Notes: a model not told the origin generated them from the sequence alone. 64,000 bases of DNA from Streptomyces pyxinae (GCF_024756275.1 NZ_JANUGQ010000004.1:124001-188000), one strand, 5' to 3'. Shown: positions 52,332 through 60,515, numbered from the stretch's first letter. Made by a program: numbers and translations.

Positions 52332-53668
52332 CGGCGGCCTCCCGTGCGCAGCAGGATCACGCCCGCCGGTACGCCGAGCAGTGCGGTCCAGGCGCCGACC
52401 GGAGTTTCCACCGGCGCCAGGGCGAGCCGGGCCGGCAGATCGGCACCGGCCACGGCGAGCGCGCCGCAGAGCGCGGACCAGGGCAGCCAGCCGACCGCGT
52501 CGGTGTCCGGGCGCAGCCGCCGGGCGAGATGCGGGGCGAGGAAGCCCACCCAGGCGACCGGGCCGCAGACGGCCACCACCGGGGCGATCAGCAGGACCGC
52601 GATGGCGAGCGCGGCGAGCCGGGCGCGGCGCACCCGCACCCCGAGCGCCCGGGCGTCGTCGTCCCCGAGCCTGAGCACCCCCAGGACCGGGGCGCAGAGC
52701 ACCAGCGCGGGCACGGCCGCGAGCAGCCAGGGCCAGAGTCCGGTGAGGTCGTCCCAGGTCCGGGCGGAGAGGCTGCCGAGCAGATAGCGGTAGATGAGCT
52801 GGAGGTCCAGCTGGTCGGCGAGGACCATCAGGACCAGCAGGGCGGCCTGGAGGGCGGCGGCTACGGCCGCCCCGGTCAGCAGCACCGCCGAGGGGCTGCG
52901 CCCGAACCCGGCGGCAAGCAGGGTGAGCAGCCCGCCGGCCGCCGCACCGGCCAGCGCCGCCAGCGGCTGGACGACGGCGGGCACCGGGAGCGCGAGCACC
53001 AGCGGCGCGGCCACCCCCAGCGCCGCCCCACTGGAGACGCCGAGCATCTCCGGGACGGCGAGCGGATTGCGCAGCGCCTCCTGGAGCACCAGCCCGGCCG
53101 CGCCCAGACAGCCGCCCGCGACCAGGGCCAGCAGCAGCCTGGGCAGCCGCAGTTCACCGACCACCACCCCGGCCAGGCCGTCGCCGGTGAGAGCCCCGGG
53201 CAGGGCGGTGGGCGCCAGCGTGGGCGTACCGGCGCAGAGCGCGGCTCCGGTCACCAGGAGCAGCAGCGCCCCGGCGACGGGCAGCTGCCACCGCGCCCCG
53301 CTCGCCCGGCGCCGCCCCACCGACCCGGACGGAGCCGCACCGGCCGGCCCGCCCGGGGCGACAGCGGCCGGGCCGGGTGAAGTCCGGTCGATCGCTGAGG
53401 AGTTGACCGTGACCGCTCCCGGGTCGGTTACGGCCGCGGACGAGGCGGCCGCCTCCGGAGTCGTACCGAAGGAGGTCGCGCCCGGGCCTTCCGGGTCCGG
53501 GGTATCCGGGTCCGGGGTATCCGGGTCCGGGGCATTCGCGCCCGGGGCATCCGGGTACGCGGCGGACACGCCCGGGCCGTTCGCGTCCGGGGCGCTCGGG
53601 TGCGGGGCGGCCGGGTGCGGGGCGGCCGGGTGCGGGACGACCCCGTTCCGGGTTCCGTCGGCGGTCAT
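52328..53668 (-). CDS. FecCD-family permease (first) with a long Pro-rich N-terminal tail
   Basis: 446 residues. The first about 110 are disordered and repetitive (AAPHPAAPHPSAP, DPDTPDPDTPDPEGP), followed by a normal FecCD permease from WQLPVAGALLLLVTGAALCAG onward: LRLPRLLLALVAGGCLGAAGLVLQEALRNPLAVPEMLGVSSGAALG and VRRARLAALAIAVLLIAPVVAVCGPVAWVGFLAPHLARRL. The tail would lie in the cytoplasm. ATG 53668 overlaps the binding-protein gene stop (ATGA). A start inside the tail cannot be excluded. Confidence 0.92.
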   Translation of the reverse strand: MTADGTRNGVVPHPAAPHPAAPHPSAPDANGPGVSAAYPDAPGANAPDPDTPDPDTPDPEGPGATSFGTTPEAAASSAAVTDPGAVTVNSSAIDRTSPGPAAVAPGGPAGAAPSGSVGRRRASGARWQLPVAGALLLLVTGAALCAGTPTLAPTALPGALTGDGLAGVVVGELRLPRLLLALVAGGCLGAAGLVLQEALRNPLAVPEMLGVSSGAALGVAAPLVLALPVPAVVQPLAALAGAAAGGLLTLLAAGFGRSPSAVLLTGAAVAAALQAALLVLMVLADQLDLQLIYRYLLGSLSARTWDDLTGLWPWLLAAVPALVLCAPVLGVLRLGDDDARALGVRVRRARLAALAIAVLLIAPVVAVCGPVAWVGFLAPHLARRLRPDTDAVGWLPWSALCGALAVAGADLPARLALAPVETPVGAWTALLGVPAGVILLRTGGRR

Positions 53669-54648
53669 GCCAGCGCGGCCGTCGCCTCGTCGAGGACGAG
53701 GGAGAGGGAGCGGGTGCCGCGCCCCTTGGCCCAGACCTCGGCGTCCACCTCGTGCACCCTGCCCTCCCGGACCGCCGGAATCCGGGACCAGAGCGGGTTC
53801 TTGGCCAGTTTGTCGGAGAGCTTGCCGCTCGCCGGTCCGCCGAAGGAGAGCGTCTCCACGAAGAGCACGTCCACGTCCCGGGCGAGGATCTCCTCCAGGC
53901 TGTAGGTGCCGTCGACTCCCCGGCTGCTCCACGGATAGTCGGTGAGTCTCGGCAGCAGACCGGCGGTGACGTCGTCGCCGGGGGTGGCGACGCCGAAGTT
54001 CTCGTCGCTGCCGAAGACGATCAGTGCGGTCTTGTCGCTGCGCGCCCGTTCGGCGCGGGCGAGCTTGGTGCGGAAGGCCCGCTCGGCCGCCTCACCCTGC
54101 CGGGTGCGCCCGGTGAGCGCGGCCAGATCACGGAGATAGCCGACACTGTCCTGCCAACTCCCGGGCTGTACGGGCCAGAAGGCCGTGGCGCCCTGGAGGG
54201 CGGGGGCCAGCTTGCCGTGGGTGTCCGCCAGCCCGATCACCAGATCCGGCTTCTGGGCGAGGATCGCCTCGGCCTCGGGGGCGAGGAACCCGCCGGGTAT
54301 CGCCGGGATCCGGTCCGCCCGCGCCCGGCCGAGAAACTTCGGATGGGCCAGCAGCCGGGAGTTGGTGGCGGCCGGGGTCATGCCGAGTTCGGTCAGCATG
54401 TCGTCGCAGAGGGCGACCAGACAGACGATCCGGCGGGGTGGCCGCTCGGTGGCGACAGTGACACCCCGGGCGTCGGTGATCCGGCGGGCGGCGGTGATGG
54501 GCCGGACCGAGGTGGTGGTTCTCGGCCCCTCCTGGCCCGAGGCGGCGGTGTCCTCGGTGGCGGTGGCGCCGCAGCCGGTGAGCAGGGTGCCGAGGACGGC
54601 GGCGGCCGTCCAGCGGCGGACATGGGCGATCAACTTCCTTGAGGGCAT
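53665..54648 (-). CDS. Lipoprotein substrate-binding component of the metallophore importer
   Basis: 327 residues. Signal: basic MPSRKLIAHVRRW, hydrophobic TAAAVLGTLLTGCG with lipobox LLTGC, then a Thr/Gly-rich tether. The mature domain is a class III (FepB/FhuD/TroA-like) binding protein: ATERPPRRIVCLVALCDDMLTELGMTPAATNSRLL, EAILAQKPDLVIGLADTHGKLAPALQ, FWPVQPGSWQDSVGYLRDLAALTGR, LEEILARDVDVLFVETLSFGGP and RVHEVDAEVWAKGRGTRSLSLVLDEA. First gene of the leftward unit; a perfect 7-1-7 palindrome lies 88-102 bases upstream. ATG 54648 is chosen over the upstream in-frame start at 54726 because it gives the signal peptide. Confidence 0.93.
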   Translation of the reverse strand: MPSRKLIAHVRRWTAAAVLGTLLTGCGATATEDTAASGQEGPRTTTSVRPITAARRITDARGVTVATERPPRRIVCLVALCDDMLTELGMTPAATNSRLLAHPKFLGRARADRIPAIPGGFLAPEAEAILAQKPDLVIGLADTHGKLAPALQGATAFWPVQPGSWQDSVGYLRDLAALTGRTRQGEAAERAFRTKLARAERARSDKTALIVFGSDENFGVATPGDDVTAGLLPRLTDYPWSSRGVDGTYSLEEILARDVDVLFVETLSFGGPASGKLSDKLAKNPLWSRIPAVREGRVHEVDAEVWAKGRGTRSLSLVLDEATAALA

Positions 54649-54735
54649 GGCGTTTTCCGTACTCCACAGAAGAGGGGTCACAGCGAGGGGGCACAGCGAA
54701 AGGGGCGACGGCACTCCCGCCGGCAAGTCGCCACA

Positions 54736-54750
54736 TGATAATCATTATCA
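54736..54750. promoter_or_regulatory. Zur/Fur-type box, perfect 7-1-7 palindrome, divergent promoter
   Basis: TGATAATCATTATCA is a perfect 15-base palindrome. It matches TGAnAATnATTnTCA, the pattern shared by Streptomyces Zur boxes and classic Fur boxes. In Streptomyces iron genes use DtxR-type DmdR boxes, so a Fur-family box points to Zur, or less likely to the peroxide/nickel regulators. It lies 88 bases before the binding-protein start and 37 bases before the ATG of the rightward propeller-like gene, so it can control both. Confidence 0.85.
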
Positions 54751-54786
54751 ACAATCCACCACTTCCACCAGCCCCCGGAGTCCGCC

Positions 54787-56160
54787 ATGCCCCGCCCACC
54801 GCGCCCCCTTCCGGACCACACACCGCACTCCCTCCCGGATCGCTCACGGACCGCCCCCGCGGACCGCGCACCGGCCTCCCCGGCGTACGGCTCACCCGCC
54901 CCCGCGCGGCAGCCGTCCCGGACCGGCTCGCGGCGGCTGCCGCCCCGGCTGCTCGTGGCCGACCAGGTGGCGGGGACGGTGCGGGTGCTGGACCTGCCGG
55001 ACGGCCGGCTCGCCGGTGAGCTGACCGGCCGGCATCTCGCGGAGCACGCCGGGTTCCTGGCACTCCCCGGCGGCCGGTGGGCCTTCGCGGACGATCTGGC
55101 GGGCGAGGTGGTGGTGCTCGATCCCTACGGCCCCGATCACGGCCGGCCCCTGGTCGCCGCCACCGCCCCGGTCGCCGTTCCGGCCGAACATCTGGCCGCC
55201 GATCCCTCCGGCCGGTTGCTGGCCGTCTCGACCGGGCTCGGCCGCGACGAGGCCGCGTGGAGCGATCTGCTCACCGCCGTCGACCTGGCGGCCCCCGGCG
55301 GGCCGCGCGCGGTGCGGGTCCGGACCCGCACCGGCGAGCCGGGGGTGACGGTGCTGGGCCCGCCGGACGACGCCCTGGTGGTGCTCCGTCACCGGGAGCC
55401 GGGTGCGCTCGCGGCGTACCGGCACGCCGAGTTGCTGGCCGCCGCGCCCGGCTGCCCGGCCGTCGGGGCCGCGTACGGGCTTCCGCTGCCCGACCCCGAC
55501 GGGCACGGCGACGCCCAGGACCCGTGCACCGGACGGGTGTTCGCGGCGACGGGCTCCGGGGTGCACCGGGCCCGGCGGGCCGGCGAGGGGCTGGTGGCCG
55601 AGGAGCCGCTCGCCTGGGCGGGCCCGGGGCGCGGCTACTATCTGCGGCTCGACCCGGGGCGCCGGGCGCTCTGGTCCTGCGTCCGGGGCGGCCCGGCCGA
55701 CCCGGGGCGCTGGCCGGAGTGGTCGAACGACGCCTGGTGCCACGCGCTGGACACCGGCCGTACCGAGCGGGTGCCGCTCGGCCCCGGCCTGGTCTTCCGG
55801 CTGGCCCTCACCGACCGGCACGCCGCCTTCGCCCGCGTCCACCCGGACGGTGACGAACTGATCCTGCTCACCCCCGGGCCGGCCGGCGTCCGGACGGTGG
55901 CCCGCCGGCCACTGCCGCCCATGGCCGGGGCGCCCCGGCCCGGCTCGACCCCCTGGGACGGTGTGCAGCGCCGGGCGATCGCCGGTTCACCGGGGGCCGG
56001 ATTCACCGCCGTCAGCCGGGGCGGTCACGGCGAGATTCACCTATTCGACGGAACCGAACCGGTCGCCACCCTGACCGTGCCCACCCCGCTCGACGACGGC
56101 GGCCACCTCGCCCTGACCGCCCCGGACGACGGGGCGGAGGGTGACCCGGTGGGCCGGTGA
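54787..56160 (+). CDS. Predicted beta-propeller protein sharing the Zur-type promoter
   Basis: 457 residues. A Pro/Arg/Ser-rich N-terminus of about 50 residues, without clear signal peptide, precedes repeated blade-like units: RLLVADQVAGTVRVLDLPDGRLAGEL, WAFADDLAGEVVVLDPYGPDHGR, LAADPSGRLLAVSTGLG, VTVLGPPDDALVVLRH, GYYLRLDPGRRALWSCVRGG and AFTRVHPDGDELILLTPGPAGV-like segments, ending in HGEIHLFDGTEPVATLTVP. The pattern is that of YncE/quinohemoprotein-like propellers and, at fold level only, of the zinc metallochaperone AztD. I do not recognise a named family. Divergent from the uptake operon across a palindromic box only 37 bases from its start, so probably metal-regulated too. Confidence 0.75.
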   Translation: MPRPPRPLPDHTPHSLPDRSRTAPADRAPASPAYGSPAPARQPSRTGSRRLPPRLLVADQVAGTVRVLDLPDGRLAGELTGRHLAEHAGFLALPGGRWAFADDLAGEVVVLDPYGPDHGRPLVAATAPVAVPAEHLAADPSGRLLAVSTGLGRDEAAWSDLLTAVDLAAPGGPRAVRVRTRTGEPGVTVLGPPDDALVVLRHREPGALAAYRHAELLAAAPGCPAVGAAYGLPLPDPDGHGDAQDPCTGRVFAATGSGVHRARRAGEGLVAEEPLAWAGPGRGYYLRLDPGRRALWSCVRGGPADPGRWPEWSNDAWCHALDTGRTERVPLGPGLVFRLALTDRHAAFARVHPDGDELILLTPGPAGVRTVARRPLPPMAGAPRPGSTPWDGVQRRAIAGSPGAGFTAVSRGGHGEIHLFDGTEPVATLTVPTPLDDGGHLALTAPDDGAEGDPVGR

Positions 56161-56381
56161 CCGGGCCGCTGAGGGCACCCGGCAGGCGTACCCGGGCCGT
56201 TGACCCGGCCGGCGGTGATCGCACGAGGAGCGCGAGCGGGACCGGGAACGGCACCGGAACGCGCCGGAGCGCGACCGCCCCCGGTTTGTGAATCCATTCA
56301 CCCACCCCCTTGGCCGGGCGGGCGATCCATGCTGAACTGCGTCCCGACCCAACGGCCCAACGGTGTGCTCGGGGAGGGCAA

Positions 56382-57158
56382 GTGGCGGAAACCGCCGTGT
56401 CTGGTTCCGGAACGACCGAGAGTGACGATCCCCTCCGGGCCGCGGTGTGGCGGCTGCGTTCCCGAGGCTGCTGGACCGACGCGGCGGCGCTGCTGGCGCC
56501 GCACGCCACCGAGCCCGCCGTCGCGGTGGAGCGGGCGGCCCTGCTGATCGAGCGCTGTCTCTACACCGAGCGCGGCTGGGCCGAGGCCGAGACGGCGGTA
56601 CGGCTGGCCGAGGCGGTCGCCCGGAAGGGCGGGGAACGCGGCGCCGCCGCCTGCGAGCGCGGCCATCTCGCCTACGCGGCCACCCTGCTGGGCGTACGGG
56701 ACCGGGCCGACGAGGCGCGTGCGGCACTGGGCCGGGCGGCCGCGCTGGTCGCCCCGGACTCCCCCGGCCGGCCGCTGCTGGACTTCCGGCGCGGGCTGGT
56801 CGCCCAGGACCTGAGCGACTCCCCGCAGGCCGCGCGGGCCGCCTACCGCCGGGCCCATACCGGCGCCGCCGCGCTCGGGGACACCCTGCTGCTCTCCTCC
56901 ACCTGGCGCCACCTCGCCGGACTGGCCCTGCGGGAAGGCGAGTTGGCCGAGGCCCGGCACGGTTTCGCCGAGTCGCTGCGGATCCGCGAGGAGCTGGGAC
57001 ACCTGGTGGGTACGGCTCCGGCGCTCGCGGCGCTGGCGGACGCCGAACCCGAACCTGAGGCGAGCCGGCTGCGCGCCGAGGCCTGGCGGCTGTTCCGGCT
57101 GCTGGGCGGGGTGCCCACCTGGCTGGGCGGCCGGCTGGCCCCCCGTCCGGCGGCCTGA
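56382..57158 (+). CDS. Helical-repeat (TPR-like) protein of unknown function
   Basis: 258 residues, almost wholly alpha-helical. Repeated 34-36-residue helix pairs rich in Ala/Leu/Glu can be traced (AAVWRLRSRGCWTDAAALLAPHA, AERGWAEAETAVRLAEAVARK, ADEARAALGRAAALVAPD, SPQAARAAYRRAHTGAAALGD, GELAEARHGFAESLRIREELG), the last being a good TPR. GTG 56382 has GGGGAGGG just upstream; an earlier in-frame start at 56310 is less likely. Such proteins occur as unassigned TPR scaffold proteins in Streptomyces. It is 221 bases downstream of the propeller gene and convergent with the next gene. Confidence 0.72.
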   Translation: MAETAVSGSGTTESDDPLRAAVWRLRSRGCWTDAAALLAPHATEPAVAVERAALLIERCLYTERGWAEAETAVRLAEAVARKGGERGAAACERGHLAYAATLLGVRDRADEARAALGRAAALVAPDSPGRPLLDFRRGLVAQDLSDSPQAARAAYRRAHTGAAALGDTLLLSSTWRHLAGLALREGELAEARHGFAESLRIREELGHLVGTAPALAALADAEPEPEASRLRAEAWRLFRLLGGVPTWLGGRLAPRPAA

Positions 57159-57270
57159 GCGGGACCGGCGGCCGGGGAACGGTCGCCGCGGCGGGGCGGG
57201 TGGAACGGGCCCGGGATCGGCTCCGGACAGAGCATGCGTGCCGGAACCCGCCCCGGCCGGGCGGCTCGGA

Positions 57271-58596
57271 TCAGTCCCCGGCGGAGCGGGCGGGCCGCAG
57301 CCGGATCAGGGTCTCGTCGGTGCCGATCACCAGGGTCCCGCCCCCGGCGACCGCGACCGCGCGGACCGGCACACCCGGCCGGAAGGACAGTGTCCGCGCC
57401 GCGTCCGTGTCCGCCCCGCCCGCGTCCGCCGCCTTCGCGCCCGTGCCCACCGTGTCCGGGTCGGCCGCCTTCGCGCCCGAGTCCACCGTGTCCGGGTCCG
57501 TACGGGTGTCCATCGCGCTCCCCGCCCCGGCCCGGCGGAGTTCCACCAGTCCGTCCCCCCAGGCGACGGCGAGCAGTCCGCCGCCGGCGCCCAGGGCGAC
57601 GACCGGGCAGGGCCGGGACGCCAGCGGGCGCGGGCGCGCCGACCGTCCGGGGACCCAGCCCCGTACCGTGCCGTCGGCCCCGCCGGAGTAGACGACGGAG
57701 CGCGCCCCGGACGTGCCGGGCATGGCCGTCAGGGCGGTGACCCGGCCGGAGTGGGCGGCCGTCTGCTCGACCCCGCCGAGGCCGAAGGCGTGCACCGAAC
57801 CGGTCCGGTCGCCCACCAGCACGGTGGGACCGGCGGTCGCCAGCGCGGTGCCCGGGTGCCGTTCCAGAGTGGCCGCCACCGCCCGGACCAGCCGGTCGGC
57901 CGGGCCGCCCGCGCTGTGCAGGCGACCCCGCTCGTCCAGCAGCAGCGGCGTCCCGTCCGGGGCGGCGGCGAGGGCCCGGGGCCGTGTCCCGGTCGCGAGC
58001 GCTCCGCCGGGGCCGTCCGCCATCCCGGACCGGTCGGCCGCCAGCAGCAGGTCACGGTGGGCCGCCAGCGCGACGGCACCCCGGGGCTCGGTGGGCGCGG
58101 CCCGCCAGGCGGTGCCCACGGCCAGGGCGGCGAGCGCGGCGCGCACCTCCGGGTGGGCGTCCCCGGGCAGGGCGGTCAGCAGTATCAGCGCCCGGTCGGC
58201 CGGCGCGCCCTCCCGGACCAGGGCCTGACCCGCCCGCAACCAGGCCCGGCGCAGTCCGCCGTGGCCGGCGGCGCCGGACTCGTACCCGGCGGTCACCCGC
58301 AGCGGGTCGGCCGCGCAGACCGCCACCGGATCACCGAGGGCGACGGGCCCGGCCCCTGTCCCACCGGCCGGCCGGTCCGGCCCGGCGCCCGGCGGACCGG
58401 ACGGCTCCGGCGGCTGGACCAGCTCGACCGGGAGCAGCGGGGCCAGCTCCCGGGCCAGCTCGGCGGCGCCCGGGCAGTCGGGCAGCTCCACCGGGCCGGG
58501 ACGCCGGTGACCCGCCAGCACGGCGGAGAGCAGTTCGGCGGGCGTCCCGGCCACCACTCCCAGTCGGTTCGCCAGCGCCCACACCGCGACCCGCAC
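57271..58596 (-). CDS. WD40/beta-propeller-like protein
   Basis: 441 residues. An N-terminal domain of about 150 residues (RVAVWALANRLGVVAGTPAELLSAVLAGHRRPGP...) is followed by propeller-like repeats: GTRPRALAAAPDGTPLLLDERGRLHS, AGPTVLVGDRTGSVHAFGLGGVEQTAAHSGRVTALTAMPGTSGARSVVYSGGADGTVRGWVPG, CPVVALGAGGGLLAVAWGDGLVELRR and VRAVAVAGGGTLVIGTDETLIRLRP. The GH-SGRVTAL...SGGADGTVRGW unit is a recognisable WD repeat. A Thr/Asp/Ala-rich run (DTVDSGAKAADPDTVGTGAKAAD) breaks the last blades. No catalytic motif is seen; function unknown. GTG 58596 has GGGGGAGGG upstream. Confidence 0.75.
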   Translation of the reverse strand: MRVAVWALANRLGVVAGTPAELLSAVLAGHRRPGPVELPDCPGAAELARELAPLLPVELVQPPEPSGPPGAGPDRPAGGTGAGPVALGDPVAVCAADPLRVTAGYESGAAGHGGLRRAWLRAGQALVREGAPADRALILLTALPGDAHPEVRAALAALAVGTAWRAAPTEPRGAVALAAHRDLLLAADRSGMADGPGGALATGTRPRALAAAPDGTPLLLDERGRLHSAGGPADRLVRAVAATLERHPGTALATAGPTVLVGDRTGSVHAFGLGGVEQTAAHSGRVTALTAMPGTSGARSVVYSGGADGTVRGWVPGRSARPRPLASRPCPVVALGAGGGLLAVAWGDGLVELRRAGAGSAMDTRTDPDTVDSGAKAADPDTVGTGAKAADAGGADTDAARTLSFRPGVPVRAVAVAGGGTLVIGTDETLIRLRPARSAGD

Positions 58597-58680
58597 GCGC
58601 CCTCCCCCTCACATTCCGATTATTCCGATGATCCGTTTTTGCGACGATCCCCGCCGTTTCCGGTGATCCGCTGCTTCCTG

Positions 58681-58731
58681 TGCACGGCCGCTTTCCGTGC
58701 ACGGCCGTTCTCTGTGCACGGCCGTTTCCGA
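58681..58731. repeat. 17-base tandem repeat, three copies plus a decayed fourth
   Basis: TGCACGGCCGCTTTCCG, TGCACGGCCGTTCTCTG and TGCACGGCCGTTTCCGA run head to tail, followed by a degenerate TGGACGGCTGCTTCCG. They lie 85 bases upstream of the start of the leftward propeller-like gene and downstream of the GntR regulator gene, so they could be operator repeats. Confidence 0.75.
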
Positions 58732-58833
58732 TGGACGGCTGCTTCCGTTCCCCGGCCCCGTCCGCCACCCCCGGGCCGGCCTCCGGGTCCGCGCCCGGGT
58801 CCGGTTCCGCCTCCGGGTCCGGGTCCGGGCGGC

Positions 58834-59523
58834 TCAGCCCTTGGCGCCGGTGAAGTGCTCCCGCACCAGGGACTCGACCACCGTCAGGTCCCGGGCGATC
58901 AGCGCCTCCAGCAGCGCGCCGTGCTCGGCCGCGTCCGCCACCAGATCCGCCCGACGCTCGGCCGGGACGCTGACCAGCGGCCACTGGGAGCGGCGGTGCA
59001 GGTCCTCCGCGACGGCCACCAGTTGCTCATTGCCCGCCAGCGCGAGCACGGCCCGGTGGAAGGCACGGTCCGACTCGGCGTAGTGGGCCCGGTCGCCCCG
59101 GGCGGCGGCGGTGGCGGTGGCCTCGGCGAGCGGACGCAGCCGTGCCCACTGGCCGGCGGGCACGGTGCGGGCCAGCCGCAGCATCACCGGGACCTCGATC
59201 AGCGCCCGGACCTCCACCAGCTCCGCCAGTTCCCTGGAGGTGCGCTCGATCACCCGGAAGCCCCGGTTCGGCACCACCTCGACGGCGCCCTCCAGGGCCA
59301 GCTGCTGCATCGCCTCACGCACCGGGGTGGCCGACACCCCGAGGCGCAGCCCGAGCGCGGGCGCCGAGTACACCTCACCGGGCACCAGCTCGCCGTCGAC
59401 GAGCGCGCTGCGCAGCGCGGTGAGAACCTGGCCCCGTACCGAGTGGCGTACCACCGGGGACGCGGCGGCGTCCGGCGGGCCGGGTTGCGCCGGCAGCGCG
59501 CCGTGCCTGCTCGCCTGCTCCAC
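58834..59523 (-). CDS. GntR-family transcriptional regulator, FCD (FadR-like) subfamily
   Basis: 229 residues. Winged helix: HSVRGQVLTALRSALVDGELVPGEVYSAPALGLRLGVSATPVREAMQQLALEGAVEVVPNRGFRV, the standard GntR N-terminal pattern. The C-terminal FCD domain shows ELAELVEVRALIEVPVMLRLA, YAESDRAFHRAVLALAGNEQLV and DAAEHGALLEALIARDLTVVESLVREHF with the usual Asp/His metal/ligand residues. FCD members sense small organic acids, some with a bound metal. GTG 59523 has AGGAGG upstream. It is divergent from the FhuF-like gene, with an iron box between them. Confidence 0.93.
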   Translation of the reverse strand: MEQASRHGALPAQPGPPDAAASPVVRHSVRGQVLTALRSALVDGELVPGEVYSAPALGLRLGVSATPVREAMQQLALEGAVEVVPNRGFRVIERTSRELAELVEVRALIEVPVMLRLARTVPAGQWARLRPLAEATATAAARGDRAHYAESDRAFHRAVLALAGNEQLVAVAEDLHRRSQWPLVSVPAERRADLVADAAEHGALLEALIARDLTVVESLVREHFTGAKG

Positions 59524-59627
59524 TCGGGTCCTCCTGCCGCCGGGTCTGCGGACCCGGCTCGCGGCGCACGGGTCCCGCGTGCACCATAAGCAAACAGAGG
59601 CCGAACAGTCCCGTCGAAACGATCCGG

Positions 59628-59646
59628 TAAGGTAAGGCTTACCTGC
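59628..59646. promoter_or_regulatory. Iron box before the ferric reductase gene
   Basis: TAAGGTAAGGCTTACCTGC, a DmdR/DtxR-type box with core AAGGTAAGGCTTACCT. It lies 27 bases before the FhuF-like ATG. The same site is 105 bases from the divergent GntR gene start. Confidence 0.8.
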
Positions 59647-59672
59647 TAACGATCGCGATTCGGTGGTCCTGC

Positions 59673-60515
59673 ATGTCCCCCACACTGCTTTCCGCTCTGC
59701 CCTCGCCCGTCGCGGACGCCTATGCCCGGCTGGCGGAGGTCTTCCCCGGGCTGCGCGTCGGCGAGCTGGCGGAGGACGAACGGGCGCCGCGCGGCGGCGC
59801 CTGGGTGGGCGCGGACGAGCTCGCGGCCGGCGGCGCGGAGCTGGACGCCTTTCTGGCTTGGGACGACGCCCAGGTGCTGCGGGACTACGGCGAGCGGGGC
59901 CGGCCCGATGTGATCGCCTCCTTCGGTCTGCACCGGTACGCCTGGACCGCCTGTCTGCTGGTGACCATTCCGTGGTTCCTGCGCCGCCGGGTGCCCCGGG
60001 TGCCCGCCGCCGATGTCTCCTTCGAGCGGGTGCGCGGCCGGATGGCCGTCCGGGTGCGGCAGTTCGCCTGCCTGCCCGGTGACCCGGCCGCCGCGCTGCC
60101 CGGCGCCCGGGTGGTGCCGGACGAGGAGGCGCTCCGGGCCGAGGTGCGGGCCGCCGTCGCCGAACACCTGGACCCGGTGCTGGGCGGCTTCGGCCCCCGG
60201 ATGCGGCGCGGCAAGCGGGCGCTGTGGGGCATGGTGACGGACGAGATCGTCGAGAGCCTCTGGTACGTCTCCCACCTGCTGGGCGAGGAGTCCCGCGCCC
60301 GGACCGAGCTGGAGCTGCTGCTGCCGGGTGCCACCAAGCCGTACGTCGGCACGGCCGCCTTCCGGGAGCTGACCGGACCGGACGGGACGCCGCTGCCGAC
60401 CCGCGACCGGGCGAGCTGCTGCCTCTTCTACACCGTGCGCCCGGACGACACCTGTGTGACCTGCCCGCGCACCTGTGACGCCGAGCGCGTCCGCCGACTG
60501 AGCGCCTCCGCCTGA
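59673..60515 (+). CDS. FhuF-like siderophore ferric reductase
   Basis: 280 residues. The C-terminus carries the FhuF 2Fe-2S motif C-C-x10-C-x2-C (ASCCLFYTVRPDDTCVTCPRTC, split here across the cluster), and the central region has HRYAWTACLLVTIPWFLRRRVPR, RMRRGKRALWGMVTDEIVESLWYVSHLLGEESRA and LLLPGATKPYVGTAAFREL. Such proteins reduce Fe3+ in imported hydroxamate siderophores in the cytoplasm to release iron. The iron box 27 bases upstream fits. It could serve the NIS hydroxamate made by the operon at 9.5 kb. Confidence 0.93.
   Translation: MSPTLLSALPSPVADAYARLAEVFPGLRVGELAEDERAPRGGAWVGADELAAGGAELDAFLAWDDAQVLRDYGERGRPDVIASFGLHRYAWTACLLVTIPWFLRRRVPRVPAADVSFERVRGRMAVRVRQFACLPGDPAAALPGARVVPDEEALRAEVRAAVAEHLDPVLGGFGPRMRRGKRALWGMVTDEIVESLWYVSHLLGEESRARTELELLLPGATKPYVGTAAFRELTGPDGTPLPTRDRASCCLFYTVRPDDTCVTCPRTCDAERVRRLSASA

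Noticed and set aside
50274..54648. Importer as the uptake partner of the iron-box siderophore operon at 9.5 kb
   Set aside because: Its promoter has a Fur-family 7-1-7 palindrome, not a DmdR box, and it is contiguous with the RiPP genes. A cross-role cannot be excluded but is not supported.
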